Shown: positions 48,207 through 60,798, counted from the first letter of the stretch. The stretch is DNA of 64,000 nucleotides from Pseudomonas sp. (GCF_030690725.1 NZ_JAUYGD010000032.1:1-64000); one strand, 5' to 3'. Notes: a model not told the origin generated them from the letters alone. Numbers and translations are program-made.

Positions 48207-48668
48207 ATGGATATTCGTAAAGTCAAAAAACTGATCGAGCTGCTGGAAGAATCCGGTATCGACGAGCTGGAGATTCGCGAAGGCGAAGAATCCGTGCGGA
48301 TCAGCCGTCACAGCAAGCAGCCGGCCTTTATGCAACAGCCGATGTACGCCCAAGCACCTGCGCCTGCAGCTGCCCCGGTTGCTGCCGCACCAGTTGCCGC
48401 TGAAGCCGCTGCGCCTGCAGCCGCCAAGCTGAATGGCACCGTGGTGCGCTCTCCGATGGTCGGCACCTTCTACCGCGCTTCCGGCCCGACGTCGGGCAAC
48501 TTCGTTGAAGTCGGCCAGAGCGTGAAGAAAGGCGACATTCTCTGCATCGTGGAAGCGATGAAGATGATGAACCACATCGAGGCCGAAACCAGCGGCGTGA
48601 TCGAATCCATCCTGGGCGAGAACGGCCAGCCGGTGGAATACGACCAGCCTCTGTTCACCATCGTTTGA
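48207..48668 (+). CDS. accB: Biotin carboxyl carrier protein of acetyl-CoA carboxylase
   Basis: A 153-residue carrier. The N-terminal part ([20 protein letters not shown]) is followed by an Ala/Pro linker (about 50-72) and the biotinyl domain, with biotin attached to K119 in VEAMKMMN. It moves CO2 between AccC and AccAD in the first step of fatty acid synthesis. It is 22 bp after aroQ and 17 bp before accC. Confidence 0.97.
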   Translation: MDIRKVKKLIELLEESGIDELEIREGEESVRISRHSKQPAFMQQPMYAQAPAPAAAPVAAAPVAAEAAAPAAAKLNGTVVRSPMVGTFYRASGPTSGNFVEVGQSVKKGDILCIVEAMKMMNHIEAETSGVIESILGENGQPVEYDQPLFTIV

Positions 48669-48685
48669 TCCACGGAGAGCCAGCG

Positions 48686-50035
<1,350 letters not shown>

Positions 50036-50053
50036 GCTTCGGCGTAGCGCACA

Positions 50054-50083
50054 GACAAGGGCTGCCATTGGGCGGCCCTTGTC
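50054..50083 (+). terminator. accC terminator-like stem
   Basis: GACAAGGGC...GCCCTTGTC with an internal mismatch and a short loop, 18 nt after accC. There is no strong T run. Confidence 0.5.
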
Positions 50084-50178
50084 GCTTCCGGCCCACCGGC
50101 GGTGGCAGCCGCCCCACCGCTTCAAGTAAGCTGCGCGCCAATTTGCGCCATCCCGCCACAACGCTCACGAGGTTTGCC

Positions 50179-51057
50179 ATGCCCTGGTTACAAGTCCGTC
50201 TCGCCATCACCCCAGAGCAGGCGGAAACCTACGAAGATGCGTTGCTGGAGGTCGGCGCCGTCTCGGTGACCTTTATGGACGCCGAAGACCAGCCAATTTT
50301 CGAGCCGGACCTGGGCACCACACCGCTGTGGTCGCACACCCACCTGCTCGCCCTGTTCGAAGCCGATACCGATGCCAACGCGGTATTTGCCCACCTGCAA
50401 CTGCTGACCGGTGCCGACTTGCCGGAGCACCAGGCCGAAGTAATCGCCGATCAGGACTGGGAACGCAGCTGGATGGACGGTTTCCAGCCGATGCGCTTCG
50501 GTCAGCGCCTGTGGATCGTGCCGAGCTGGCACACCGCACCGGAGCCGGACGCAGTCAATCTGCTGCTCGATCCGGGCCTGGCCTTCGGCACCGGCACCCA
50601 CCCGACCACAGCACTGTGCCTGGAGTGGCTGGACGGCCAGAACCTGCAGGATTGCAGCGTGATCGACTTCGGTTGCGGCTCGGGCATCCTGGCGATTGCC
50701 GCCCTGCTGCTCGGCGCGCCGCAGGCGGTGGGCACTGATATCGATATTCAGGCCATCGAGGCCTCGCGCGATAACGCTGGGCGCAACGGTATCGACCCGG
50801 CGCGCTTCCCGCTCTACCTGCCAGACGACATGCCGCAACAGCCAGCTGACGTGGTGGTGGCCAATATTCTCGCCGGCCCGCTGGTAGCGCTGGCGCCGCA
50901 AATCACCCGCCTGGTCAAGCCCGGCGGGCGCCTCGCGCTGTCCGGCATCCTTGCCGAGCAGGCCGAAGAGGTACGCGCCGCCTACAACGACGCCTTTATC
51001 CTCGACCCGACCGCTGATAAAGACGGCTGGGTGCGTATCAGCGGCGTACGCCGCTAA
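50179..51057 (+). CDS. prmA: Ribosomal protein L11 methyltransferase
   Basis: A 292-residue enzyme that trimethylates L11. The N-terminal substrate-recognition domain ([20 protein letters not shown]) is followed by a Rossmann methyltransferase with [32 protein letters not shown] and [14 protein letters not shown] precedes the ATG; the longer frame to 50068 crosses non-coding sequence. Confidence 0.96.
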   Translation: MPWLQVRLAITPEQAETYEDALLEVGAVSVTFMDAEDQPIFEPDLGTTPLWSHTHLLALFEADTDANAVFAHLQLLTGADLPEHQAEVIADQDWERSWMDGFQPMRFGQRLWIVPSWHTAPEPDAVNLLLDPGLAFGTGTHPTTALCLEWLDGQNLQDCSVIDFGCGSGILAIAALLLGAPQAVGTDIDIQAIEASRDNAGRNGIDPARFPLYLPDDMPQQPADVVVANILAGPLVALAPQITRLVKPGGRLALSGILAEQAEEVRAAYNDAFILDPTADKDGWVRISGVRR

Positions 51058-51133
51058 CTGCCCCAGCGCGCACAGCTGCTGCATTGCCAAGCACTTGCGT
51101 TAGACTAGCCGCCTTGTTTAGCCGGATCGCCGC

Positions 51134-52477
51134 ATGACCCAGAGCTTCGTCACCCAGTGCCCCCATTGCCGCACCAGCTTTCGCGTGAACCTCACGCAGC
51201 TGGGTGCCGCCCATGGTGCCGTGCGCTGCGGAGCCTGCCTGCATGTGTTCAATGCCGCGCAACAGCTGCGTGAGCAGGGCCAGCAATTGCCTGGTCCTGC
51301 GGCGCCAATAGCGGCACCCACGCCGGCGCCACAACCCAGCAAACCGCCCGTACCGCCCGCGCCACGCCCAGCTATGCCCAGCGCCGCGCCCGCAATACCG
51401 GCAAAGCCTGCCAGCAGCAAAGCCGGCGATACGCTGTGGATTCATGACGACCTGGACCTCGACAGCCTCGATTTGGATGAAGAGCTGGCCAAGCTCGAAG
51501 CCCAGGAACAGCAGCTGTCCAAGCAGTTCCTGGCGATTGATAGCGCGCCCAAATACGCCGAAAACTTTCTGGCGCCCGAACCAATTGAGCACGACCCGCA
51601 CGACGAACGCTGGGCCGAAGCCCTGCTGCAGGACGAGCTGAGCAAACCGGGGGCCAGCCTGAGCGTCAAACCTCAGCCGCTGACGCCACCTGTGCGGCCT
51701 ACTCCGCAGTTTCCACCTGCCCCCATAGCGCCAGAGCCAGTCAACGAGCCCGATGACGAGCCACCGCTCGACCTCAACGCCCTTGACCGGCGCCACCCCG
51801 AGCCGGAAATCGAGCACATTGAACTGCATGCCGAGCGCGAGCCCTTTGGCGCGCTGGCAGACAGCCCGACTGATGACGAACCCACCGCAGTGGCGCCAAA
51901 GAAGGCCGCGCGCAGCGAGCCCGAGCTGCGTGACGAGCACCTGTTCGAGCTGGATGACGAGCCGTTGCAACTGGACTGGCAACAGCCGAAGAAGCCCTGG
52001 GGCCGCTGGATTGGCTGGGGCCTGCTGAATTTTCTCGGCGCTGCCGCGCTGGCCGGGCAGTACGTGATGTACCACTTCAATGAACTGGCGCGCCAGGATC
52101 AGTACCGTCCCTGGTTCGAGCAACTCTGCCCGGCAGTCGGCTGCCAGCTGCCATCCAAGGTCGATATTACCCAGGTCAAGAGCAGCAACCTGGTGGTGCG
52201 CAGCCACCCGGAATTCAGCGGCGCGCTGGTGGTCGATGCCATCCTCTACAACCGCGCGGCGTTTTCGCAACCCTTCCCGCTGCTGGAAATGCGCTTTGCC
52301 GACATCAACGGCCAACTGCTCGCCAGCCGCCGTTTCAAGCCCAGCGAATACCTCGCTGGCGAGCTGGCCGGCAACGCGGAAATGCCGCCGCAGACGCCTA
52401 TTCACATCTCCCTGGACATCCTCGACCCAGGCACCCAGGCGGTGAACTACAGCCTGAGCTTCCACTCGCCGGAATAG
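51134..52477 (+). CDS. Zinc-ribbon/DUF3426 single-pass membrane protein
   Basis: A 447-residue protein with an MJ0042-type zinc ribbon at the start (CPHC, then CGAC, residues 9-36), a long Pro- and acid-rich disordered region (about 50-290), one membrane helix (about 300-318, near WGLLNFLGAAALAGQYVMY) and a periplasmic DUF3426 domain. Function is unestablished. It always seems to sit between prmA and dusB in pseudomonads, but does not touch either gene here. Confidence 0.85.
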   Translation: MTQSFVTQCPHCRTSFRVNLTQLGAAHGAVRCGACLHVFNAAQQLREQGQQLPGPAAPIAAPTPAPQPSKPPVPPAPRPAMPSAAPAIPAKPASSKAGDTLWIHDDLDLDSLDLDEELAKLEAQEQQLSKQFLAIDSAPKYAENFLAPEPIEHDPHDERWAEALLQDELSKPGASLSVKPQPLTPPVRPTPQFPPAPIAPEPVNEPDDEPPLDLNALDRRHPEPEIEHIELHAEREPFGALADSPTDDEPTAVAPKKAARSEPELRDEHLFELDDEPLQLDWQQPKKPWGRWIGWGLLNFLGAAALAGQYVMYHFNELARQDQYRPWFEQLCPAVGCQLPSKVDITQVKSSNLVVRSHPEFSGALVVDAILYNRAAFSQPFPLLEMRFADINGQLLASRRFKPSEYLAGELAGNAEMPPQTPIHISLDILDPGTQAVNYSLSFHSPE

Positions 52478-52656
52478 GCTGCACGCAGCGGATTGCTTGA
52501 GAATCCACCGCAACCAAACCCTTCGCGATAAGCCCAGAGCTGTTCAGAATTTGTTCAAAACAGCCTTTCTCCGGTCATCCAGAGCGGGTATCATGCCCAC
52601 CCTTTTTCGCACTCTCCTATTTGTTCAACAGCAGGTCTCTTGAGCAGGGAAGCCCT

Positions 52657-53655
52657 ATGTCGGCGCTACGCATCGGCCCCTACACATTGCCAAATTCGCT
52701 GATTCTCGCCCCCATGGCGGGGGTCACTGACCAGCCGTTTCGACAGCTGTGCAAGCGTATGGGTGCGGGTCTGGTGGTGTCGGAAATGGTCACCAGCGAT
52801 GTGCGCCTGTGGAACACCCGCAAGTCGAGCCTGCGCATGATGCACAGCGGTGATCCCGAGCCACGCTCGGTGCAGATCGCCGGTGGTGATCCCGAGATGC
52901 TCGCTGAAGCCGCCCGGCGCAACGTGGAAATGGGCGCACAGATTATCGACATCAACATGGGCTGCCCGGCCAAGAAGGTCTGTAACAAGGCCGCCGGCTC
53001 CGCCCTGTTGAAAGACGAAACGCTGGTCCGCGAGATTCTTCAGGCTGTGGTCGCTGCCGTGGATGTGCCGGTGACCCTGAAGATCCGCACCGGCTGGGAC
53101 CGTGAGAACAAGAACGGCATTGCCGTGGCGAAGATCGCCGAAGACGCCGGCATTGTCGCGCTGGCCGTGCATGGCCGCACCCGCGCCGACCTGTATATGG
53201 GCGAAGCCGAGTACGACACCATCGCCGCAATCAAGCAGGCGGTGTCGATTCCGGTATTCGCCAATGGCGATATCGATTCGCCGCAGAAGGCCAAAACCGT
53301 ACTGGCCGCCACTGGCGCTGATGGCCTGCTTATCGGTCGCGCGGCTCAGGGCCGGCCGTGGATATTCCGTGAGATCGAGCATTACCTGCGTACCGGTGAA
53401 CAGCTCCCGGCACCCGGTCTGCTCGAAGTGGAACGCATTCTGCTTGAACATCTGGCTGCACTGCACGCCTTCTACGGCGATGTAATGGGCGTTCGCATTG
53501 CCCGCAAGCATGTCAGTTGGTATCTCGCAACCTTGCCGGGCGCCAGGGAGTTCCGCGCCCAATTCAATCGTCTGGACAGTACGGACGCGCAGTACACCAA
53601 CGTTCGCGAGTTTTTCAGCGAACGTCATAACAATGGAGAAGGGGTGGCCGCATGA
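52657..53655 (+). CDS. dusB: tRNA-dihydrouridine synthase B
   Basis: A 332-residue flavoenzyme that reduces uridines in t[19 protein letters not shown] lies near residue 19, the catalytic cysteine in [17 protein letters not shown] near 107 and [13 protein letters not shown] near 172. The length is standard. The ATG at 52657 starts the family-typical sequence. The stop codon overlaps the fis start by 4 nt, the conserved dusB-fis operon that ties DusB expression to growth rate. Confidence 0.96.
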   Translation: MSALRIGPYTLPNSLILAPMAGVTDQPFRQLCKRMGAGLVVSEMVTSDVRLWNTRKSSLRMMHSGDPEPRSVQIAGGDPEMLAEAARRNVEMGAQIIDINMGCPAKKVCNKAAGSALLKDETLVREILQAVVAAVDVPVTLKIRTGWDRENKNGIAVAKIAEDAGIVALAVHGRTRADLYMGEAEYDTIAAIKQAVSIPVFANGDIDSPQKAKTVLAATGADGLLIGRAAQGRPWIFREIEHYLRTGEQLPAPGLLEVERILLEHLAALHAFYGDVMGVRIARKHVSWYLATLPGAREFRAQFNRLDSTDAQYTNVREFFSERHNNGEGVAA

Positions 53656-53972
53656 CGATGTTGACTGAGACCTTAGAGAGTGGAATGGCTCCCGTGAGTG
53701 ACAACAGCAGTTTGAAGCAGCATCTCAATACGCCAAGCGAAGAGGGGCAAACCCTGCGCGGCAGCGTTGAGAAGGCCCTGCACAATTATTTTGCCCATCT
53801 TGAGGGCGCCGACGTCAGTGACGTGTACAACCTGGTGCTCACCGAAGTGGAAGCGCCACTGCTGGAAACCGTGATGAACTACGTCAAGGGCAACCAGACC
53901 AAGGCCTCCGAGCTGCTCGGCCTGAATCGCGGCACCCTGCGCAAGAAGCTCAAGCAATACGACCTGCTGTAA
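53652..53972 (+). CDS. fis: Nucleoid-associated regulator Fis
   Basis: A 106-residue DNA-bending protein. The dimerisation region is followed by the C-terminal helix-turn-helix [26 protein letters not shown], which is nearly invariant. It acts at rRNA promoters, origins and recombination enhancers during fast growth. Overlaps dusB by 4 nt and ends at a strong terminator. Confidence 0.96.
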   Translation: MTMLTETLESGMAPVSDNSSLKQHLNTPSEEGQTLRGSVEKALHNYFAHLEGADVSDVYNLVLTEVEAPLLETVMNYVKGNQTKASELLGLNRGTLRKKLKQYDLL

Positions 53973-53985
53973 CCCCGAACTCCCG

Positions 53986-54016
53986 AAAAGGGCGGCCCAC
54001 ATGAGCCGCCTTTTTT
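53986..54016 (+). terminator. dusB-fis terminator
   Basis: GGGCGGC...GCCGCC stem followed by six T. Confidence 0.88.
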
Positions 54017-54061
54017 GCTGATAACGCCTTTGCCAATACTTCTGCTCTGATGGATTCTGAA

Positions 54062-55669
54062 ATGACCGACCAGACCACCCGCCTCCCCGTTCGCCGCGCC
54101 TTGATCAGTGTTTCCGACAAGACCGGCATCCTTGAGTTTGCCCGCGAGCTCGTCGCCCTGAATGTGGAAATCCTCTCCACCGGCGGCACTTACAAGCTGC
54201 TCAAGGACAACGGCATCGCTGCTGTGGAAGTGGCCGACTACACCGGCTTCCCTGAAATGATGGACGGTCGCGTCAAGACCCTGCACCCGAAGATCCACGG
54301 TGGCATCCTCGGCCGTCGCGCCATCGACGGCGCGGTAATGGACGAGCACGGCATCAAGCCAATCGACCTGGTCGCAGTCAACCTCTACCCCTTCGCCGCC
54401 ACCGTAGCCAAGCCAGGTTGTGACCTGGCCGACGCCATCGAGAACATCGACATCGGCGGCCCGACCATGGTCCGTTCTGCGGCGAAGAACCACAAAGACG
54501 TGGCCATCGTGGTCAACGCTGGCGACTACGCGGGCATCCTTGAATCGCTGAAAGCCGGTGGCCTGAGCTACGCCCAGCGCTTCGACCTGGCCCTGAAAGC
54601 GTTCGAGCACACCGCTGCCTACGACGGCATGATCGCCAACTACCTGGGCACCATCGACCAGAGCCGCGACACTCTCTCCACTGAAGAACGCGGCGCCTTC
54701 CCGCGCACCTTCAACAGCCAGTTCATCAAGGCCCAGGAAATGCGCTACGGCGAGAACCCGCACCAGAGCGCGGCGTTCTACGTAGAAGCGCAGAAAGGCG
54801 AGGCCAGCGTCGCCAGCGCCATCCAGCTGCAAGGCAAAGAGCTGTCGTTCAACAACGTGGCCGACACCGACGCCGCGCTGGAATGCGTGAAGAGTTTCGT
54901 CAAACCGGCCTGCGTCATCGTCAAGCATGCCAACCCGTGCGGCGTGGCCGTGGCCCTGGACAGCGAAGGCGGCATCCGCCAGGCCTATGAGCTGGCCTAC
55001 GCTACTGACACCGAGTCGGCCTTCGGCGGCATCATCGCCTTCAACCGTGAGCTGGATGGCGCCACCGCCCAGGCCATCGTCGAGCGTCAGTTCGTCGAAG
55101 TAATTATCGCCCCGAAAATCAGCGCCGAAGCCCGCGCCGTAGTCGCCGCCAAGGCCAACGTGCGCCTGCTCGAGTGCGGCGAATGGCCGGCCGAGCGTAG
55201 CGCTGGCTGGGACTTCAAGCGCGTCAACGGTGGCCTGCTGGTGCAGAGCCGCGATATCGGCATGATCAAGGCAGAAGACCTGAAGATCGTCACCCAGCGC
55301 GCCCCGAGCGAGCAGGAAATCCACGACCTGATCTTCGCCTGGAAAGTGGCCAAGTTCGTTAAATCCAACGCCATCGTCTATGCCAAGGGCCGCCAGACCA
55401 TCGGCGTCGGCGCCGGCCAGATGAGCCGTGTGAACTCCGCGCGTATTGCCGCGATCAAGGCCGAACACGCCGGCCTGCAGGTCGCCGGTTCGGTAATGGC
55501 CAGCGACGCCTTCTTCCCGTTCCGCGACGGCCTGGACAACGCGGCTGCCAACGGCATCACCGCCGTGATTCAGCCGGGTGGTTCGATGCGCGATGCGGAA
55601 GTTATCGCGGCGGCAGACGAAGCGGGCATCGCCATGGTGTTTACCGGTATGCGCCATTTCCGTCATTGA
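54062..55669 (+). CDS. purH: Bifunctional AICAR transformylase/IMP cyclohydrolase
   Basis: A 535-residue enzyme for the last two steps of IMP synthesis. The N-terminal IMP cyclohydrolase part has [18 protein letters not shown] and [15 protein letters not shown]; the C-terminal transformylase part has catalytic KHANPCGVA. Length is standard. The ATG at 54062 is preferred over 54050. It is followed by purD, with a repeat of about 75 bp between the two. Confidence 0.97.
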   Translation: MTDQTTRLPVRRALISVSDKTGILEFARELVALNVEILSTGGTYKLLKDNGIAAVEVADYTGFPEMMDGRVKTLHPKIHGGILGRRAIDGAVMDEHGIKPIDLVAVNLYPFAATVAKPGCDLADAIENIDIGGPTMVRSAAKNHKDVAIVVNAGDYAGILESLKAGGLSYAQRFDLALKAFEHTAAYDGMIANYLGTIDQSRDTLSTEERGAFPRTFNSQFIKAQEMRYGENPHQSAAFYVEAQKGEASVASAIQLQGKELSFNNVADTDAALECVKSFVKPACVIVKHANPCGVAVALDSEGGIRQAYELAYATDTESAFGGIIAFNRELDGATAQAIVERQFVEVIIAPKISAEARAVVAAKANVRLLECGEWPAERSAGWDFKRVNGGLLVQSRDIGMIKAEDLKIVTQRAPSEQEIHDLIFAWKVAKFVKSNAIVYAKGRQTIGVGAGQMSRVNSARIAAIKAEHAGLQVAGSVMASDAFFPFRDGLDNAAANGITAVIQPGGSMRDAEVIAAADEAGIAMVFTGMRHFRH

Positions 55670-55671
55670 TG

Positions 55672-55747
55672 GCGTGGTGGATGGCTGCGGCCATCCACCC
55701 TACCTCGCACCGATTTCGTAGGGTGGATAACGCTTTGCTTATCCACC
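55672..55747. repeat. GTAGGGTGGAT-type double hairpin between purH and purD
   Basis: Two adjacent inverted units: GGTGGATGGC...GCCATCCACC, and GTAGGGTGGATAA...TTATCCACC. They share the core with 23202-23291. They begin 2 nt after the purH stop codon and could protect or attenuate the purH-purD transcript. Confidence 0.72.
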
Positions 55748-55784
55748 AACCGGGCCTCCGGCCCGCCTCCACAAGGAGACAAAT

Positions 55785-57074
55785 ATGAACGTATTGATCA
55801 TTGGCAGCGGCGGTCGCGAACACGCCCTGGCCTGGAAAGTCGCGCAAGATAAGCGCGTCAACAAAGTCTTCGTCGCCCCCGGTAACGCCGGCACCGCCGT
55901 CGAGCCCAAGTGCGAGAACGTCGCCATCGACGTGCTGGCCATCGAGCAGCTGGCTGATTTTGCCGAGAAGAACGTGCAGCTGACCATCGTCGGCCCGGAA
56001 GCGCCGCTGGTAAAAGGCGTGGTTGACCTATTCCGCTCGCGCAAGCTGGATATCTTCGGCCCCACCGCTGCCGCCGCGCAGCTGGAAGGCTCCAAGGCTT
56101 TTACCAAGGATTTCCTGGCACGCCAGAACATCCCAACGGCCGATTACCAGAACTTCACCGAAGTCGAGCCAGCCCTGGCCTACCTGCAAAAAGTCGGTGC
56201 ACCGATCGTGATCAAGGCCGATGGCCTGGCCGCCGGTAAAGGTGTGATCGTCGCCATGACCCTGCAGGAAGCCGAAGACGCCGTGCGCGATATGCTCGCT
56301 GGCAACGCGTTCGGTGACGCCGGTTCGCGTGTGGTCATTGAAGAGTTTCTGGATGGCGAAGAGGCTTCGTTCATCGTCATGGTCGACGGTGAGAACGTGC
56401 TGCCGATGGCCACCAGTCAGGACCATAAGCGCGTTGGCGACGCCGATACCGGCCCCAACACCGGCGGCATGGGCGCTTACTCGCCAGCTCCGGTGGTCAC
56501 CGCCGAGGTGCATCAGCGGGTGATGGACGAAGTGATCTACCCGACCGTGCGCGGCATGGCCAGCGAAGGCAACGTCTACACCGGCTTCCTTTACGCCGGG
56601 CTGATGATCGACAAGGCCGGCAAGCCCAAGGTCATCGAGTTCAATTGCCGCTTCGGCGACCCGGAAACCCAGCCGATCATGTGCCGCCTGGAATCTTCCC
56701 TGGTGCTGCTGGTCGAAGCCGCACTGGCCAAGGCGCTGGACAAGGTCGAAGCCACCTGGGACCCGCGCCCGACGGTCGGCGTGGTGATCGCCGCTGGTGG
56801 TTACCCTGCCGATTACGCCAAGGGCGATGTGATCGAGGGTCTGGATGCTGCCGCACAGCTGGAAGGTAAAGTATTCCATGCCGGCACTGCGCTGAAGGAC
56901 GGTCAGATCGTCACCGCTGGCGGCCGCGTACTCTGCGCTACTGCTATCGGTCGCACCGTTGAGGAAGCCCAGCAGCAGGCTTATCGCCTGGCCGAGAAGA
57001 TCCGCTGGAACGGTAGTTTTTACCGCAACGATATCGGTTACCGCGCCATTGCCCGCGAACGCGGGGAAAAGTGA
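55785..57074 (+). CDS. purD: Phosphoribosylamine--glycine ligase
   Basis: A 429-residue ATP-grasp enzyme, step 2 of purine synthesis. GSGGREHALAWK at the start, APLVKGVVD, ADGLAAGKGV with the ATP lysine, and NCRFGDPETQ near 286 are all diagnostic. AAGGAGAC precedes the ATG. Likely cotranscribed with purH. Confidence 0.97.
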   Translation: MNVLIIGSGGREHALAWKVAQDKRVNKVFVAPGNAGTAVEPKCENVAIDVLAIEQLADFAEKNVQLTIVGPEAPLVKGVVDLFRSRKLDIFGPTAAAAQLEGSKAFTKDFLARQNIPTADYQNFTEVEPALAYLQKVGAPIVIKADGLAAGKGVIVAMTLQEAEDAVRDMLAGNAFGDAGSRVVIEEFLDGEEASFIVMVDGENVLPMATSQDHKRVGDADTGPNTGGMGAYSPAPVVTAEVHQRVMDEVIYPTVRGMASEGNVYTGFLYAGLMIDKAGKPKVIEFNCRFGDPETQPIMCRLESSLVLLVEAALAKALDKVEATWDPRPTVGVVIAAGGYPADYAKGDVIEGLDAAAQLEGKVFHAGTALKDGQIVTAGGRVLCATAIGRTVEEAQQQAYRLAEKIRWNGSFYRNDIGYRAIARERGEK

Positions 57075-57085
57075 AGGTAATTAAC

Positions 57086-57115
57086 GACAAAGGTGGCCAA
57101 TTGGCCACCTTTGTC
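57086..57115 (+). terminator. purD terminator
   Basis: A perfect 30-bp palindrome GACAAAGGTGGCCAA / TTGGCCACCTTTGTC, 11 nt after the stop codon. Confidence 0.85.
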
Positions 57116-57176
57116 ATATTTCCCTCGCGAACAGCTTGGCTATAATCCGACCACTTATTTCTGAAGGGACTTCACT

Positions 57177-59957
57177 GTGCGCCGGCTGAGGATTGCCACC
57201 TACCTGCTACTCAGCACGCTGCTGATGGCGCTCACTGCAGCGTCGGCTCAGGCAGGGGCGCAGGCATCCTGGTCCAGTCTCACCGACCCAAGCGCCGCGC
57301 TGCAATTCAATGATGTAAGCAGCCCCGAACGCCAGGCGCAGTTCCGTTCCACCGATCTCACCCAGCTCTACACCCCCGGCGGCAACAGCGCGCTATGGCT
57401 GCATCACCGCATGCCAGCCAACACCGATGCGCAGATGCTGCGGGTGTTTGCCCCCTACCTGGCCTATCTCGATCTGTATGTGCTGCAAGGCGACACGCTG
57501 ATCGAGCAGGCGCATACCGGCAGCAACCTGCCGTTTTCCAGCCGGCCGCTGGCCAGCCGTGATTTCCTGCTGCCGCTGCCCAAAGCTGAACAGCCGCTGG
57601 ATATCTACCTGCGCCTGGCCTCGGAACATTCGCTGCGCCCCAGCATTACCCTGCAAAGCGCGCAGGCGATGGTCGCCGATGACGACCGCCCGCTGCTGTT
57701 CGGCCTGCTGCTCGGCTGCCTTGGCATGCTGGTGGCCTATAACCTCGTGCGCTTTGCCTACACCCGCGCCGTCAGTGGCCTGTGGCTGGCGGCCACCCAG
57801 GTCTGCCAGCTGATCGCGGTGGTCAGCCTGCTGGGGATCAGCACGCCCTGGCTTAGCGAATGGCAAAGCCTGCAGCCGCAGATCGCCAACCTGGCGATGC
57901 TGCTGGCCGCGCTCTGCGCCCTGTGTTTTACCGCCAGCTTCTTCCACAAGGTCTGCCCGAGCACACCACTGAACCATCTGCTCACCGGTGAAGTGGTGGT
58001 GATCAGCCTGGTCTGCGTGGCCCTGCTGGTGGCGACCAATCTGCAGTTCAATCAGTTGGTCTATTTGCTTAACGCCGTCGCCGGCCTGAGCATTCTGCTG
58101 GTGGCGCTGAGCCATTGGCGGCATGGCTACCAACCGGCGCGGCTGTTCAGCCTGGCCGTGCTGCTGTTCTGCGCAGCCTTTATCTGTGCCCTGCCGATCC
58201 TCTTCGGCTACTGGGCGGTGCAGAGCGAGTGGATGGCCTACGGCCTGCTCGCCGTCACTGCGGTCAGCGGTTTTATCCTCAGCATGGCGCTGAGCGAGCG
58301 ACAGCGACGCATCATGCAGGACCACTTCAGCACCAGCCGCGCCCTCGCCGCCAGCTCCGCCGAACTCAAGGCCAAGGCGGAATTTCTCGCCAAGATCAGC
58401 CATGAAATCCGCACCCCGATGAACGGCGTGCTGGGCATGACCGAACTGCTGCTCGGCACCCCGCTGTCCGCCAAACAGCGCGACTACGTGCAGACCATCC
58501 ACAGCTCGGGCAATGAGCTGCTTACCCTGATCAACGAAATCCTCGATATCTCCAAGCTCGAATCCGGGCAGATCGAGCTGGATGACGTGCAATTCGACCT
58601 CAATGCGCTGATCGAAGACTGCCTGGATATCTTCCGCGCCAAAGCCGAGCAACAGAAGGTCGAGCTGATCAGCTTTATGCAGCCGCAAGTGCCTCGGGTG
58701 ATCAGCGGTGACCCCACACGCCTGCGCCAGACCTTGCTGAGCCTGCTGGACAACGCCTTCAAACAGACCGACGAAGGCGAAATCCTCCTGGTAGTCGCAC
58801 TCGACACCAACACCGAGCAACCGCGCCTGCGCATTGCCGTGCAGGATAGCGGCAAACCGCTGGACGCCAGCGAACGCGATGCGCTGCTAAATGCTGAATT
58901 GCACAGTAAAGACTTCCTCGCCGCCACCAAACTCGGCGGCCGCCTCGGCCTGATCATCGCCCGCCAGCTGGTACGCCTGATGGAAGGCGAATTCGGCATC
59001 CAGAGCGGTGGCAGCCAGGGTTCCACCCTGTGGCTGACCCTGCCGCTGGACGCCACGCGCCTGGAACAGCCCACCGCCGACCTCGACGCCTCGTTACAAG
59101 GTGCACGCCTGCTGGTGGTGGACGATAACGACACCTGCCGCAAGGTCCTGGTGCAGCAATGCAGCGCCTGGGGCATGCACGTCAGCGCCGTGCCGTCGGG
59201 CAAGGAAGCCATGGCCCTGCTGCGCACCAAGGCGCATCTGCACGAGTATTTCGACGCGGTACTGCTGGATCAGGACATGCCCGGCATGACCGGCATGCAG
59301 CTGGCCGCGCGGATCAAGGAAGACGCCAACCTTAATCACGACATTCTGGTGATCATGCTCACCGGCATCAGCAATGCGCCGAGCAAGATCATTGCGCGCA
59401 ACGCCGGGATCAAACGCATCCTGGCCAAGCCGGTAGCCGGTTACACCCTGAAAACTACCCTGGCCGATGAGCTGGCGCAGCGCGGCAAAGGCGACTCGCC
59501 TATGTTCAGCCCGGCGCCGCAGAGCACGCCGCTGAACGTGCCCGGCGACTTCCGCATTCTGGTGGCCGAGGACAACACCATCTCCACCAAGGTGATCCGC
59601 GGCATGCTCGGCAAGCTCAACCTGCAGCCCGACACTGCCAGCAATGGAGAAGAGGCCCTCAGTGCGATGAAAGCCCAGCAGTACGATCTGGTGCTGATGG
59701 ACTGCGAAATGCCCGTGCTCGACGGTTTCTCCGCCACCGAGCAGCTGCGCGCCTGGGAAGCCGCCGAACAGCGCGCACGCACCCCGGTGGTGGCGCTCAC
59801 CGCACATATCCTCAATGAACACAAAGAGCGTGCGCGCCAGGTTGGCATGGACGGGCATATGTCCAAGCCAGTGGAAATGTCGCAACTGCGTGAGCTGATC
59901 GAACACTGGGTCGCCGAACGGGAAATCCGCCGCCAACGCGACGCCCTGCCTTCCTGA
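57177..59957 (+). CDS. retS: Hybrid sensor kinase RetS
   Basis: A 926-residue sensor that in P. aeruginosa binds GacS and blocks it, favouring acute virulence over biofilm. It has a signal peptide (1-26), a 7TMR-DISMED2 domain (about 40-165), a seven-helix DISM region (about 175-375), HisKA with H409, an HATPase domain and two receivers (D698, D842). These three residues are offset by 15-16 from H424, D713 and D858 of P. aeruginosa RetS, a good collinearity check. There is no HPt. The ATP-lid motifs are unusual ([15 protein letters not shown]). Start is GTG with AAGGGAC upstream. Confidence 0.93.
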   Translation: MRRLRIATYLLLSTLLMALTAASAQAGAQASWSSLTDPSAALQFNDVSSPERQAQFRSTDLTQLYTPGGNSALWLHHRMPANTDAQMLRVFAPYLAYLDLYVLQGDTLIEQAHTGSNLPFSSRPLASRDFLLPLPKAEQPLDIYLRLASEHSLRPSITLQSAQAMVADDDRPLLFGLLLGCLGMLVAYNLVRFAYTRAVSGLWLAATQVCQLIAVVSLLGISTPWLSEWQSLQPQIANLAMLLAALCALCFTASFFHKVCPSTPLNHLLTGEVVVISLVCVALLVATNLQFNQLVYLLNAVAGLSILLVALSHWRHGYQPARLFSLAVLLFCAAFICALPILFGYWAVQSEWMAYGLLAVTAVSGFILSMALSERQRRIMQDHFSTSRALAASSAELKAKAEFLAKISHEIRTPMNGVLGMTELLLGTPLSAKQRDYVQTIHSSGNELLTLINEILDISKLESGQIELDDVQFDLNALIEDCLDIFRAKAEQQKVELISFMQPQVPRVISGDPTRLRQTLLSLLDNAFKQTDEGEILLVVALDTNTEQPRLRIAVQDSGKPLDASERDALLNAELHSKDFLAATKLGGRLGLIIARQLVRLMEGEFGIQSGGSQGSTLWLTLPLDATRLEQPTADLDASLQGARLLVVDDNDTCRKVLVQQCSAWGMHVSAVPSGKEAMALLRTKAHLHEYFDAVLLDQDMPGMTGMQLAARIKEDANLNHDILVIMLTGISNAPSKIIARNAGIKRILAKPVAGYTLKTTLADELAQRGKGDSPMFSPAPQSTPLNVPGDFRILVAEDNTISTKVIRGMLGKLNLQPDTASNGEEALSAMKAQQYDLVLMDCEMPVLDGFSATEQLRAWEAAEQRARTPVVALTAHILNEHKERARQVGMDGHMSKPVEMSQLRELIEHWVAEREIRRQRDALPS

Positions 59958-60032
59958 GGAGACGGCCGGGATTGCCCGGCAACCGCTACACTCTTACCCT
60001 GCCACCCTTCTTTATCGAGACGAGTCCTTTCC

Positions 60033-60629
60033 ATGGCGTCCGCGCTGTTCAGCCTGTATTTGAAACTGCTGGTGCTTTATAGCCCGTTCTTCGTGCTGTC
60101 GTGCTTTATCGGCCTGAGCCGTGGCTACACCGTCAAGGAGCGCAAGCGCCTGGCCTGGAAAGTCGCCCTCGGCGTGCTGATCGCCAGCGTGCTGCTTTAC
60201 CTGTTCGGCAAACACATCTTCACCCTGTTCGGCATCACCATCGACGCCTTCCGCATCGGTGCGGGCAGCGTGCTGTTTATCTCGGCCCTCGGCATGGCCC
60301 AGGGCAAGTCGGCGGTGCAGAGCGACAACGTGCAGCAGGACGTGACCATCGTGCCGCTGACCATTCCGCTCACCGTCGGCCCCGGCACCATCGGTGCGCT
60401 GCTGCTGATGGGCGCCAGCCAGCCGGACTGGGGCGACAAGGCCGTGGCCGTGCTGGGCATCGCCCTGGCCAGCCTGACGGTGGGCGTGGTGCTGTATATG
60501 TCCAACCAGTTCGAGCGCCTGCTTGGCGATCAAGGCCTGCAGATCGTCAGCCGTCTGATGGGCCTGTTTGTCTGCGCTCTGGCCGCGCAGATCATCTTTA
60601 CAGGGGTAAAGAACTACCTCGCCCTCTGA
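60033..60629 (+). CDS. MarC-family integral membrane protein
   Basis: A 198-residue protein with six hydrophobic segments and the family stretches YSPFFVLSCFIGL near the start and VPLTIPLTVGPGTIGALLLMG (about 109-129). MarC-type proteins were once linked to multiple antibiotic resistance, but that link was not confirmed; their function is unknown. It follows retS as in P. aeruginosa. Confidence 0.87.
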   Translation: MASALFSLYLKLLVLYSPFFVLSCFIGLSRGYTVKERKRLAWKVALGVLIASVLLYLFGKHIFTLFGITIDAFRIGAGSVLFISALGMAQGKSAVQSDNVQQDVTIVPLTIPLTVGPGTIGALLLMGASQPDWGDKAVAVLGIALASLTVGVVLYMSNQFERLLGDQGLQIVSRLMGLFVCALAAQIIFTGVKNYLAL

Positions 60630-60654
60630 CCCGTAGTTCGCTAGATGCAACTGC

Positions 60655-60721
60655 GTAGCCCGGATGAAATCCGGGGGCCGCTCCGGCTTGCACGACTGCT
60701 CCCGGATTCCATCCGGGCTAC
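60655..60721. repeat. REP-like inverted pair (GTAGCCCGGAT), second copy
   Basis: GTAGCCCGGATGAAATCCGGG at left and TCCCGGATTCCATCCGGGC-TAC at right form a 67-bp pair of hairpins like 37267-37333. It follows marC. Confidence 0.75.
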
Positions 60722-60748
60722 GCCCCTCCCGTGTAATACCCATAACCT

Positions 60749-60798
60749 TGCACCATCCGCATGCAGCGCAGCCCTGCTGCGGTGCACGATGGCGTGCA
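60749..60798. promoter_or_regulatory. NtrC-like enhancer sites
   Basis: Two dyads: TGCAC-N7-ATGCA (60749-60765) and TGCACG-ATGG-CGTGCA (60783-60798). They resemble the NtrC consensus TGCAC-N5-7-GTGCA and lie about 90-140 bp upstream of the sigma-54 start, the normal enhancer range. Confidence 0.5.

Noticed and set aside
53879..55666. A 595-codon minus-strand frame covering purH
   Set aside because: purH is unambiguous on the other strand; the frame has biased antisense composition only.
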